A stretch of DNA of 64,000 nucleotides from Labrys sp. WJW. Lineage in GTDB: Bacteria > Pseudomonadota > Alphaproteobacteria > Rhizobiales > Labraceae. The DNA lies in assembly GCF_001676615.1 (NCBI RefSeq), contig NZ_LYXZ01000040.1, positions 62,001 through 126,000 on the forward strand, given 5' to 3'. Each line of letters begins with the position of its first letter. Within the stretch, counting starts at the first letter, position 1. The position numbers and the translations under genes were made by a program. The notes beneath the pieces are model-generated. The model saw nothing but the letters and a program-made list of their open reading frames with translations. It was not told the DNA's origin and did not search any database. Shown piece after piece: positions 57,880-64,000 of this stretch.

Positions 57880-59024
57880 CGGCCCCTCCTGTCCTGCTCA
57901 CGCCGGATGCGAGCGGTCTTGAAGGTCAGCACCGGCCTGAGCACAGCGACGACGCGCGCCAGGCCCTTCGCCTCCAGATCGGCCACCACCTTGTCGATGT
58001 CCTTATAGGCATCGGGCGCCTCCTCCATCAGCAATTGGCGGTCGGTGCAGATGACATGGCCGCCGAGCGGCGTGCGGATGAGGCGGTCGAGGCTGCCGGC
58101 CGCTGCCCGCATCCGCCCGCTCATCGAGGCACGGTCATGCTTGCGTCCCGCGCCATGGGCGAGGGAGGAAAGCGCCCCGTCCGGCGGCGCCAGGGGCTCC
58201 ACCAGATAGGTCAGCGTGCCGCGCGAGCCCGGCACGGGCACCAGCCCGCGATCGGACGGCGCTGCACCCTTGCGATGAAGCACCAGATCGCCCTGGCGCT
58301 CCGCCAGATTGTGCGGGCTGTCGATGCGCTCCTCGCCATCGGCCCTGACGGCCTGCAAGGCGCGCCAGGCGATGACGCGGCGGTTCAGCCGCGCATAGCG
58401 CAGTGCCGCATCGTGATCGGCGAGATAGTCGGCCCCCGCCCCTTCCAGGGCGAGGCCGGCCGTGCCATCGACATGGTGGCGCGCCCTTACCTCCGCGCCG
58501 AAGCCGCGCGAGCCGGAATGCACCAGCAGCGCCAGGCCGCCCGGCGCCAGGCCGGCAGCCATCCCCGCCGCGGCGTCGACGAGGGTCTCCACCGCCTGCA
58601 CCTCGCAGAAATGGTTGCCGCCGCCCACCGTGCCGATCTGGTCGGCATGGGCGCCGGCATCGACACCGTGTTCGGCCAGCAGCGCCCTGGCATCACCTTC
58701 CCACACTCCTTCCAGCGCAGCCAGGCGCTCGACCGCCTTGTCGCGCTTCAGCCGCCGCTCCGGCAGGTCGAGCGGCCAGAACTGCATGCCGCAGCCGATA
58801 TCGGTGCCGATGATTTCGGGAAACACCACGCCCCTCGCGAGAGCGGCGCAGCCCACCGGACCGTGATGGCCGGGATGAAGGTCGGGCATGCCGGCCACCG
58901 CCAGCATACCGGGTCGCCCGGCCAGTTGTTGCAATTGCAAGCGCGCCGCGCCCTCGATCCAGGACGAGGCGGATGCAAACAGGCGGACACGCGCCTGCGC
59001 GTCCGCATCGGGAAAATTGCCCAT
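57876..59024 (-). CDS. rtcB: RtcB-family RNA ligase (PrfH-associated type)
   Basis: RtcB joins 2',3'-cyclic-phosphate or 3'-phosphate ends to 5'-OH RNA using GTP and Mn2+. The 382-residue protein has GMPDLHPGHHGPVGCAAL, IGTDIGCGMQFW, TVGGGNHFCEVQ, LLVHSGSRGFGAEV and SLAHGAGRKHDRASM, which holds the His that takes GMP. It is shorter than E. coli RtcB (408) but has all motifs. The start MGNFPDADAQ (ATG 59022-59024) is taken over a frame extension of 12 codons. First gene of the rtcB-prfH-SEC-C unit; no RtcR regulator is next to it. Confidence 0.93.
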   Translation of the reverse strand: MGNFPDADAQARVRLFASASSWIEGAARLQLQQLAGRPGMLAVAGMPDLHPGHHGPVGCAALARGVVFPEIIGTDIGCGMQFWPLDLPERRLKRDKAVERLAALEGVWEGDARALLAEHGVDAGAHADQIGTVGGGNHFCEVQAVETLVDAAAGMAAGLAPGGLALLVHSGSRGFGAEVRARHHVDGTAGLALEGAGADYLADHDAALRYARLNRRVIAWRALQAVRADGEERIDSPHNLAERQGDLVLHRKGAAPSDRGLVPVPGSRGTLTYLVEPLAPPDGALSSLAHGAGRKHDRASMSGRMRAAAGSLDRLIRTPLGGHVICTDRQLLMEEAPDAYKDIDKVVADLEAKGLARVVAVLRPVLTFKTARIRREQDRRGR

Positions 59025-59413
59025 GATCAATCTTTGACGAAAGACGTGCAACGTCAGCACGGAACCCGCGCCTCAGGCGACGGCGGACCGGCAAGACCTC
59101 GAAATGAGAAGGCACGTCACCCTGTGGAGCCGCCCCAGGCGTTTTGCGCCGGGCGGTATCGGGTGGTCAGTTTGCAGCCCTGACCGGGCGGAGAGGCATC
59201 GTCATGGCCTGGCCCTTTCGTCGCATGGGAGGGAAGATCCCTCGAAGGATGGCCCAGCTAGCAGGAAGCCGGGCGGCGCGCCAGTGCAATCGGGCAACAG
59301 GTTCGATCAAAGCGAAGGCAGGGCCCGCGGCGACGCGACATTCTCCCAATTTTTCCGCCATTCCGGTCTTGCCCCGCGCGGCGCATATCTATATGAAGCG
59401 CCCGACCAGCTGC
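59025..59413. other. Intergenic region upstream of tRNA-Ser
   Basis: About 390 bases with no recognisable protein gene on either strand. It should hold the promoters for rtcB (minus) and the tRNA (plus), but I could not assign boxes. Confidence 0.5.
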
Positions 59414-59503
59414 GGAGAGGTGGCAGAGTGGTTGAATGCACCGCACTCGAAATGCGGCATGGGGGCAACTCCATCGGGGGTTCAAATCCCTCCCTCTCCG
59501 CCA
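59414..59503 (+). tRNA. tRNA-Ser (anticodon CGA)
   Basis: The acceptor stem GGAGAGG (59414-59420) pairs with CCTCTCC (59493-59499); the discriminator is G and CCA is encoded. The anticodon arm CCGCA-CTCGAAA-TGCGG gives anticodon CGA, reading UCG. A long variable arm (CATGGGGGCAACTCCATC) marks a class II serine tRNA, and GGTTCAAATC is the T loop. Confidence 0.97.
59470..59503 (+). other. Predicted left attachment site (attL) in tRNA-Ser 3' part
   Basis: A tyrosine integrase gene begins 85 bases after the tRNA and reads away from it, the classic layout where the 3' part of a tRNA is the crossover site. The exact core cannot be set without the right end, which is not in the window. Confidence 0.5.
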
Positions 59504-59587
59504 TTCAATCCCTAAGCGATTGAAACCAATTAATTCTTTATAGATCAGGACCTTACGGCTTCCCAGGTGGTACAGACGGGAGGTCCA

Positions 59588-61213
59588 ATGGCCCTTACGA
59601 TGAGCCGACCATTCAAGCACCCCAAAACCGGGGTCTACTATTTCCGTAAAGCCGTTCCGGATGACCTCCGCGCCCTTGTTGGCCGTCGCGAGGAAAAGCG
59701 CACGCTTCGCACCAAGGACCCCAGAGAAGCCCGTGAGCGGTTCACGAAGGTGGCCGCCGAGGTGGCCTCAGAATGGATGCGCCTTCGCAGCAATCCCCAG
59801 CCTACAGGCCTCTCCCGCCGTGATGCTCTCGCATTGGCTGGCCGTTGGTACCTCTGGTTCACGAGCGCCTTTGAGGAGGAGCCGGGAAGTTGCCCCGAAG
59901 GGTGGCGCTTGCTAGCTGATGGTCTGGAAGATGCTCGCCAGTGGGGCACAGGTCATCCAGACGAGTATCCCGACGATGAGGCCGAAGAACGGCCCTCAGC
60001 GGTGACCAAGGCTGTGCACCGCTATCTCATGGAACATGGCCGGGTATCACGATTTTTATCGACATCCCACGGCGATGGCGGAGCGGATGGCTTGAGGCTC
60101 TCCGATGATGGCATCGCGGCATTTCTCGCTGCCGTGGAATTGCAATTCTTCGCGGCAATGCGCCTGCTCTCCAGGTGGACGGAAGGGGATTATCGCAAGG
60201 ACGAAAGGCCAACTACTTTCCCCGAATATAGGCCCGCACCGGCGCCTCTCCATCCCTCCTCTCTGCCCCCGTCCGCATCCCCCGAGGTGACGCTAAAGAG
60301 CCTCTTCTCGGGCTGGGCAGCAGAGCGAAAGCCCCCCGAGAAGACCCGCTACAACTGGGAACGGGTCATTGAGCATTTCGCCGCCCACGTGAAAGTTACA
60401 GCCGGGCACGACGATGCGGCCCGTGTGGTCAAGGCCGATGTGGTCGGGTGGAAAGACGCCCTCGTAGCCGATGGCAAAGCCGCGAAAACCATTCGAGACA
60501 GTCGCCTAGCCCCCCTGCGCGCAATCCTGCAATGGGCGGTCGATAACGACAAGCTAAAGGCAAACCCTGCGGATGGCATCAAGCTGGCCGTGAAGGAGCG
60601 TGGAGGTGGCCGCAGAGGCTTCACCGATGCCGAGGCCATGGCGATATTGAAGGCAGCCCGTGCCAGCGATAACCCTCGCAAGGCTCATTACCGGTGGGTT
60701 CCGTGGATATGCGCCCTGTCCGGTGCCCGCCTATCGGAGGTTTGCCAGCTGCGTGGCAGCGACATTCAGCAGACCACGGACGGACAGTGGACGATGCATC
60801 TCACCTGGGAAGCGGGGTCATTGAAAAACACGGGGTCGGAGCGTGTAGTCCCGCTTCACTCCGCACTCGTTGCCGAGGGTTTCGCGACTTTTGCCCGCTC
60901 TGTGGGACAAGGGCCGCTTTTCACCGGCCTCACTCCCGACCGCTTCGGCAGCCGTGGGGGCAATGGAACGAAGGTGTTAGGTCGTTGGGTGCGTGAAGTG
61001 CTGGAGATCGATGACCCGCGCATTGGTCCCAATCATAGCTGGCGCCATCGCTTCAAAACGCTCTGCCGTATCCATGGCATTGGGAAGGACTATCATGACG
61101 CCATTACGGGACACGCCCATGCCGACGAAGGGGACGGCTATGGCGACTTCCCGGTGGAAGCGCTGGCGAGAGAGATTGAGAAACTTCCTCCCCCGGTCCC
61201 GGAGAGCAGCTAG
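59588..61213 (+). CDS. Tyrosine site-specific integrase
   Basis: The 541-residue integrase has an N-terminal DUF6538-like head (PFKHPKTGVYYFRKAVPDDLRA, in part), a core-binding domain (about 240-330) and a catalytic domain with R381 (LSGARLSEVCQLRG), K in GSLKNTGSERVVPL, H-x-x-R in NHSWRHRFKTL, H in GHAHADEGDGY and nucleophile Y518. ATG 59588 has GGGAGG five bases upstream; an in-frame GTG seven codons earlier has none. It should integrate the island into tRNA-Ser(CGA). Long insertion relative to short phage integrases lies between head and core domain. Confidence 0.92.
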   Translation: MALTMSRPFKHPKTGVYYFRKAVPDDLRALVGRREEKRTLRTKDPREARERFTKVAAEVASEWMRLRSNPQPTGLSRRDALALAGRWYLWFTSAFEEEPGSCPEGWRLLADGLEDARQWGTGHPDEYPDDEAEERPSAVTKAVHRYLMEHGRVSRFLSTSHGDGGADGLRLSDDGIAAFLAAVELQFFAAMRLLSRWTEGDYRKDERPTTFPEYRPAPAPLHPSSLPPSASPEVTLKSLFSGWAAERKPPEKTRYNWERVIEHFAAHVKVTAGHDDAARVVKADVVGWKDALVADGKAAKTIRDSRLAPLRAILQWAVDNDKLKANPADGIKLAVKERGGGRRGFTDAEAMAILKAARASDNPRKAHYRWVPWICALSGARLSEVCQLRGSDIQQTTDGQWTMHLTWEAGSLKNTGSERVVPLHSALVAEGFATFARSVGQGPLFTGLTPDRFGSRGGNGTKVLGRWVREVLEIDDPRIGPNHSWRHRFKTLCRIHGIGKDYHDAITGHAHADEGDGYGDFPVEALAREIEKLPPPVPESS

Positions 61214-61324
61214 CCTCCGACAAGGAGCGACCTATGCTGACGAAACAACATATTGATCGAGACGCATTGTCATCAGGAGTCAGCGGAATTAACGTCCCTT
61301 GCCTGGGAAACTTGGAGAGGCGCG

Positions 61325-61582
61325 ATGCGGCGCGTTGGAATTCTCGTCGTTGGGTCGCTAGCGATGACTGCCTGTGCAGGCCCCGCAAAAACCACGGCGG
61401 CAAGCAGCCCCCTGCCGCCAGCCCAGGAACGCGCATGGGACACCAAGTGCAAGGCTGAGACAGTCGGGTATCTCAACGCCATATCAAACGCTGCCCGCCA
61501 CGGTCGCCCACAGCCGCCCCTGCGGCTCAGCAAGGAATGCGAGTGGCTGCGCCCTCAAATAAGCAGTGGGACTCCTCGCTAA
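61325..61582 (+). CDS. Small putative lipoprotein
   Basis: The 85-residue protein has an N-terminal MRRVGILVVGSLAMTACAG with a lipobox-like L-A-M-T-A-C (cleavage before C17), then a polar region with three further Cys. ATG 61325 is preceded by GGAGAGG. It is just after the integrase and of unknown function. In a phage it could be a spanin-like lipoprotein, but no sequence feature proves that. Confidence 0.65.
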   Translation: MRRVGILVVGSLAMTACAGPAKTTAASSPLPPAQERAWDTKCKAETVGYLNAISNAARHGRPQPPLRLSKECEWLRPQISSGTPR

Positions 61583-61943
61583 GCCGCCCCCCCCTTCCCC
61601 TGTAGATCACTCTATAATGCGCGGAGAGTCGGCCTAGATGGGCAATTCTCCGGTATCCCCCTCTCGGGTAGACCTGAAACCACAGAGCTCGCCCTGCAAG
61701 TGGGGTGACTCTTCGCGGGCTACGGCAAAAAACAGGAACCTCCCTCGGTTTCCAAGACGGGTCACACGGTTCTCGATACGGGCGTTGGCCAGTTCGGAGC
61801 TTGTAGCCTCGTATGAGAGCCTGCTTGACATGTTGATAACCAATTATGGTTCTCATTGTTAACCAAAATAGGTTGCGCTTTTCCATTCAGGGAAGTATAC
61901 AACTGATGATAGCCCCATGCCGGAAGGGGCAGGAGGAGAAGCG
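61583..61943. other. Intergenic region with terminator-like hairpin
   Basis: About 360 bases before the XRE gene. The minus strand carries a terminator-like hairpin (61727-61753) preceded by a short stretch that encodes SELANARIENRVTRLG, like SDLANARIEDYVARFG in the gene at the right edge. No complete gene is supported. A promoter for the XRE/ImmA pair is expected near 61850-61930, which is AT-richer. Confidence 0.5.
61727..61753 (-). terminator. Minus-strand intrinsic terminator-like hairpin
   Basis: On the minus strand GGAAACC-GAGGGA-GGTTCC is followed by TGTTTTTTG. A nearly identical one lies at 63243-63271. No minus-strand gene precedes it here. Confidence 0.55.
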
Positions 61944-62318
61944 ATGTCCATCACCAATCTTGCAAAGGAATTGAGAAAGCTACGCATAGACCGCGACGAA
62001 CGCCTTCTGGATATGGCGGCGAAGCTCAACATTTCGCCCGCCTTTCTGTCTGCCGTCGAGAGCGGCCGCAAAGCCGCGCCTACAGATTTCGCCGAGCGGG
62101 TGATTGCCCGTTACGACTTGAGCGGTGCAAACGCGAAGAGGTTGCTCCTCGCTGCCGCCGCTGCTCGCACGACTTTCAAGATTACGCCGCGTGACCCACT
62201 AGCCCGCGACACTGTCGCGTTGCTCGCGAGGAAGTTGAACACCCTGTCCGAAGACAAGCTCACGGAGATCAAACGATTGCTGGAGAAGGAAGAGGACAAT
62301 GACGGAAGCCCGATATAG
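61944..62318 (+). CDS. XRE-family DNA-binding regulator
   Basis: The 124-residue protein has an N-terminal helix-turn-helix of Cro/C1 type (LAKELRKLRIDRDERLLDMAAKLNISPAFLSAVESGRKAA, in parts, residues 5-45) and a helical C-terminus. AGGAGGAG lies just before ATG 61944. It overlaps the ImmA/IrrE gene by 20 bases. Such pairs control phages and conjugative elements: the XRE protein represses, the peptidase removes it. Not a toxin-antitoxin pair by sequence, though that is an alternative. Confidence 0.9.
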   Translation: MSITNLAKELRKLRIDRDERLLDMAAKLNISPAFLSAVESGRKAAPTDFAERVIARYDLSGANAKRLLLAAAAARTTFKITPRDPLARDTVALLARKLNTLSEDKLTEIKRLLEKEEDNDGSPI

Positions 62319-62841
62319 AGCCCGTCCGCTGCGCTGGGACAGTATCGCCGAAATTGCGATGGCCCAGCGCGAAATGCTTGGGGTTCGGGACAAGGAAATG
62401 CTCCCAGTGACGTATCTCGTAGAGTGCGTTCTCGCCCAACGCTTGGAAATGTTCGAGTTCCTGGTGGGCTCGCGAGAAGACATGAAGTCCGCCTACGGGT
62501 TCACTCATCCTGACGGGGACTTCATCATGATACGAGAAGACGTGTACGCCGCGTCGTACCAAGGTAACGGGCGTGCCCGGTTTACGGTCGCCCACGAATG
62601 GGGGCATTGGGCGCTGCATGTGGGGCAGCCCCTGGCCCGTGCCCCGGAGGGGCTGGAAGTCCCGGCTTATGAGTGCCCTGAGAGGCAGGCGCACCAGTTT
62701 GCCGCCGAGGTCTTGATGCCCCGCCATCTCATCAAGGGTGACAGCAACCCACAATCCCTAGTGAACAGGTTCGGCGTTTCCTTCGAGGCAGCGTCGCGGA
62801 GGGTGAAATATCTCACCAGCCGTGGCCTGCTCGATACATAA
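62299..62841 (+). CDS. ImmA/IrrE-family metallopeptidase
   Basis: The 180-residue protein has the zinc motif HEWGHWALH (near residues 99-107) and the downstream E in ERQAHQFAAEVLMPRHLI, where AxxLLxPxxL-type sequence is usual. It would cleave the XRE repressor encoded just before, by analogy with ImmR/ImmA of ICEBs1. The start overlaps the XRE stop by 20 bases. It ends with a winged-helix-like tail (LVNRFGVSFEAASRRVKYL). Confidence 0.92.
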   Translation: MTEARYRARPLRWDSIAEIAMAQREMLGVRDKEMLPVTYLVECVLAQRLEMFEFLVGSREDMKSAYGFTHPDGDFIMIREDVYAASYQGNGRARFTVAHEWGHWALHVGQPLARAPEGLEVPAYECPERQAHQFAAEVLMPRHLIKGDSNPQSLVNRFGVSFEAASRRVKYLTSRGLLDT

Positions 62842-62869
62842 AAAAGGGAGCCGACAAATGCCGACTCCC
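62840..62869 (-). terminator. Terminator-like hairpin after immA
   Basis: GGGAGCCG (62846-62853) and CGACTCCC pair with one mismatch across AATG; a run of six A precedes it, so on the minus strand it reads as stem followed by TTTTTT. It may end transcripts from either direction. Confidence 0.5.
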
Positions 62870-63024
62870 CTCGGTTCAGTGATTGTCACGGGCAGCGGAG
62901 CCTTACGTGGCATGAGCAACGACAAGTCTGTGATGCGCGTAGCAATCGAGTCGCACCGTAGCGAATGCGCAAAAAATCAGACTTGTCAAGGGCTGCAACC
63001 CATGCTCCGGGAAAGGACCCCGAC

Positions 63025-63189
63025 ATGACGATGCGAAAGCCCCCCATGTCAAAGGATGACTATACGGTCATCTTTCGGCGCTGGCGGCGTGATCCACGGA
63101 CCGGGCGCATGCTTGATGCGCGTCGGTACGGGTTGGCCGCTTGGCCTATCCGTATTCGTGTCTCGCCTGACCAGCTTAAATTGTTCTGA
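63025..63189 (+). CDS. Small conserved-looking protein of the island
   Basis: The 54-residue frame starts at ATG 63025, with AAAGGA upstream, and reads MTMRKPPMSKDDYTVIFRRW through RDPRTGRMLDARRYGLAAWP. The Y-x-V-I-F-R-R-W-R and R-Y-G-L-x-A-W-P-I pattern, rich in aromatic and basic residues, looks like small proteins found in phage and island DNA of Rhizobiales. Function unknown. Confidence 0.6.
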   Translation: MTMRKPPMSKDDYTVIFRRWRRDPRTGRMLDARRYGLAAWPIRIRVSPDQLKLF

Positions 63190-63242
63190 TGGATAGCCAG
63201 CAGGCTTGAAGAAAGGTGCTGGCGCCTTGGTGCCGGTACCGC

Positions 63243-63271
63243 CAAAAAAACAGGAACCCTCTCGGTTTCCC
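63243..63271 (-). terminator. Intrinsic terminator of the right-edge gene
   Basis: On the minus strand GGGAAACC-GAGA-GGGTTCC is followed by TGTTTTTTT, starting about 20 bases after the stop codon at 63290. It has the stem and U-tract of a rho-independent terminator. Confidence 0.75.
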
Positions 63272-63289
63272 GAAAAGGTCCCTGTTCAC

Positions 63290-64000
63290 TCAGTCTTCGT
63301 ATTCCACCGGGGCAAGCCCGTATTGCTGCCTCAACGTCCTCGGCTTCATTCGCCTCGGGATGAGCCCCGTGGTCAGCTTCGGGTCCCTCCTCGCGCCTTC
63401 CATGAGGGGAGCCTGTTCGGGCTTCTTGGGAACCATGTTCATGTAGGGCATGTTCTCCAGACCTTCGGGCTTGCCCTGCGGCCAGCTTTGGGTTTTCACG
63501 GTGGTGTCGCGTGCCCGCTGGGCGGACTGCGTTAGGGCGTCCTTCTTGAGGCCCGCTGCGGTTTCCTGGAGGTCCCGTGCGGTGAAGACACTGCCCTTCC
63601 ACTGGTCCACCGGAACGCCCGTGCCCTTATGAACAATTGCCCACGCGCCGTAGCCGTTCGCTGCCGGGCGGATGGTGAGGTCGCTCATGTCCACGCCCTC
63701 GGCTTTCCCGAAGCGGGCCACGTAGTCCTCAATGCGTGCGTTGGCCAAATCGGAGAAGTTCGCAGGCAGCCGCTTGTCGCTCGCGTCGATCCACCAGCCG
63801 TTGACGTTGACGTGGGAGTTCTTGAAGCGCTCGGCGGCTTGGTCGATGGCCTTCTCCGGGGAGATGCCACGGGCCGCATACCGTTCCGCCATGATGCCGA
63901 TGGTGGATGAGACGTAGCCGGAATTATCCGTCTCAGCATTGCCACCGAGCCAGGACGGCAAGTGTCCAACGATATAGCCGCTGGCGGCCATCTCCTGGAC
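63290..64000 (-). CDS. Phage-like protein, partial (N-terminus beyond window)
   Basis: The frame is open to base 64000, so only the last ~236 residues are seen (stop at 63290-63292). It has YAARGISPEKAIDQAAERFK, SHVNVNGWWIDASDKRLPAN, a beta-rich TIRPAANGYGAWAIVHKGTG and VPVDQWKGSVFTARDLQETA, and a basic C-terminus. The layout resembles the C-terminal part of large internal virion or ejection proteins of podovirus-type phages, but I cannot prove it. Orientation opposes the integrase and regulators, as with a phage structural operon. A terminator follows. Confidence 0.6.
   Translation of the reverse strand, partial: VQEMAASGYIVGHLPSWLGGNAETDNSGYVSSTIGIMAERYAARGISPEKAIDQAAERFKNSHVNVNGWWIDASDKRLPANFSDLANARIEDYVARFGKAEGVDMSDLTIRPAANGYGAWAIVHKGTGVPVDQWKGSVFTARDLQETAAGLKKDALTQSAQRARDTTVKTQSWPQGKPEGLENMPYMNMVPKKPEQAPLMEGARRDPKLTTGLIPRRMKPRTLRQQYGLAPVEYED

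Noticed and set aside
57286..59024. Plus-strand frames opposite prfH and rtcB
   Set aside because: Both are antisense to genes with intact catalytic motifs.
61527..61886. Minus-strand open frame of 119 codons in the island
   Set aside because: Contains a terminator-like hairpin and no recognisable domain or ribosome site.
61944..62841. Toxin-antitoxin module
   Set aside because: The second protein has the HEWGH metallopeptidase motif of ImmA/IrrE rather than a toxin fold; repressor/protease control fits better.

Overview
The window looks like chromosomal DNA of a high-GC alphaproteobacterium of the order Hyphomicrobiales (Rhizobiales). This is inferred from several things together: homospermidine synthase next to an ornithine decarboxylase with a long structured leader, a possible Irr-type iron box, the small membrane gene opposite aroKB, a soxBDA(G) cluster, and several families of long palindromic intergenic repeats. 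I cannot name the genus. There are about 50 protein genes, one tRNA, one probable pseudogene, one probable leader RNA and the left end of an integrated element.

Layout. 1-6518 (minus): 3' part of a Hint-domain surface protein, an unassigned gene and the complete dTDP-L-rhamnose operon rfbC-rfbB-rfbD-rfbA, then an unusually AT-rich gap (6519-7290). 7441-11614 (minus): xerD, a FUSC efflux protein, an isoprenylcysteine methyltransferase-like membrane protein and a small membrane protein. 11750-14988 (plus): aroK, aroB and a CNNM/CBS protein. 15092-22938 (minus): a complete siderophore uptake and signalling unit (FecI-type sigma, FecR-type regulator, TonB-dependent transducer, binding protein, fused FhuB-type permease, siderophore-interacting reductase) with two matching ECF-type promoter motifs and a possible Irr box. 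23385-30091 (plus): five consecutive genes around an AAA+ ATPase, four without assigned function. 30133-34264 (minus): an acetyltransferase and an ECF sigma/anti-sigma unit with a beta-propeller and a DUF305 protein. 34452-39184 (plus): DUF2239, then the polyamine block (leader RNA, ornithine decarboxylase, GNAT, homospermidine synthase).

39193-39693 is a DUF559 nuclease gene boxed by two inverted copies of a structured repeat; the same repeat pair occurs without a gene at 13.5 kb and, diverged, at 25.9 kb. 39698-43255: DUF1287, nitrile hydratase accessory and beta genes without an alpha gene nearby, cytochrome b561, YceI and a P-loop kinase-like gene. 43433-56867: methylated-amine catabolism (MttB-family, dimethylglycine dehydrogenase-like, soxB, soxD and a soxA-soxG fusion) interrupted by a CPA1 antiporter and DUF485/actP. 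57002-59024 (minus): rtcB-prfH RNA/ribosome repair pair followed by a SEC-C gene broken by two frameshifts. 59414-64000: tRNA-Ser(CGA) with a tyrosine integrase, XRE/ImmA regulators and phage-like genes, the left end of an island that runs out of the window.

The most noteworthy items are the DUF559/palindrome unit with empty relatives, the unassigned five-gene AAA+ operon, the rtcB-prfH-SEC-C operon, the paired ECF promoters with the iron box, and the soxA-soxG fusion. No rRNA, CRISPR array or replication origin was seen.
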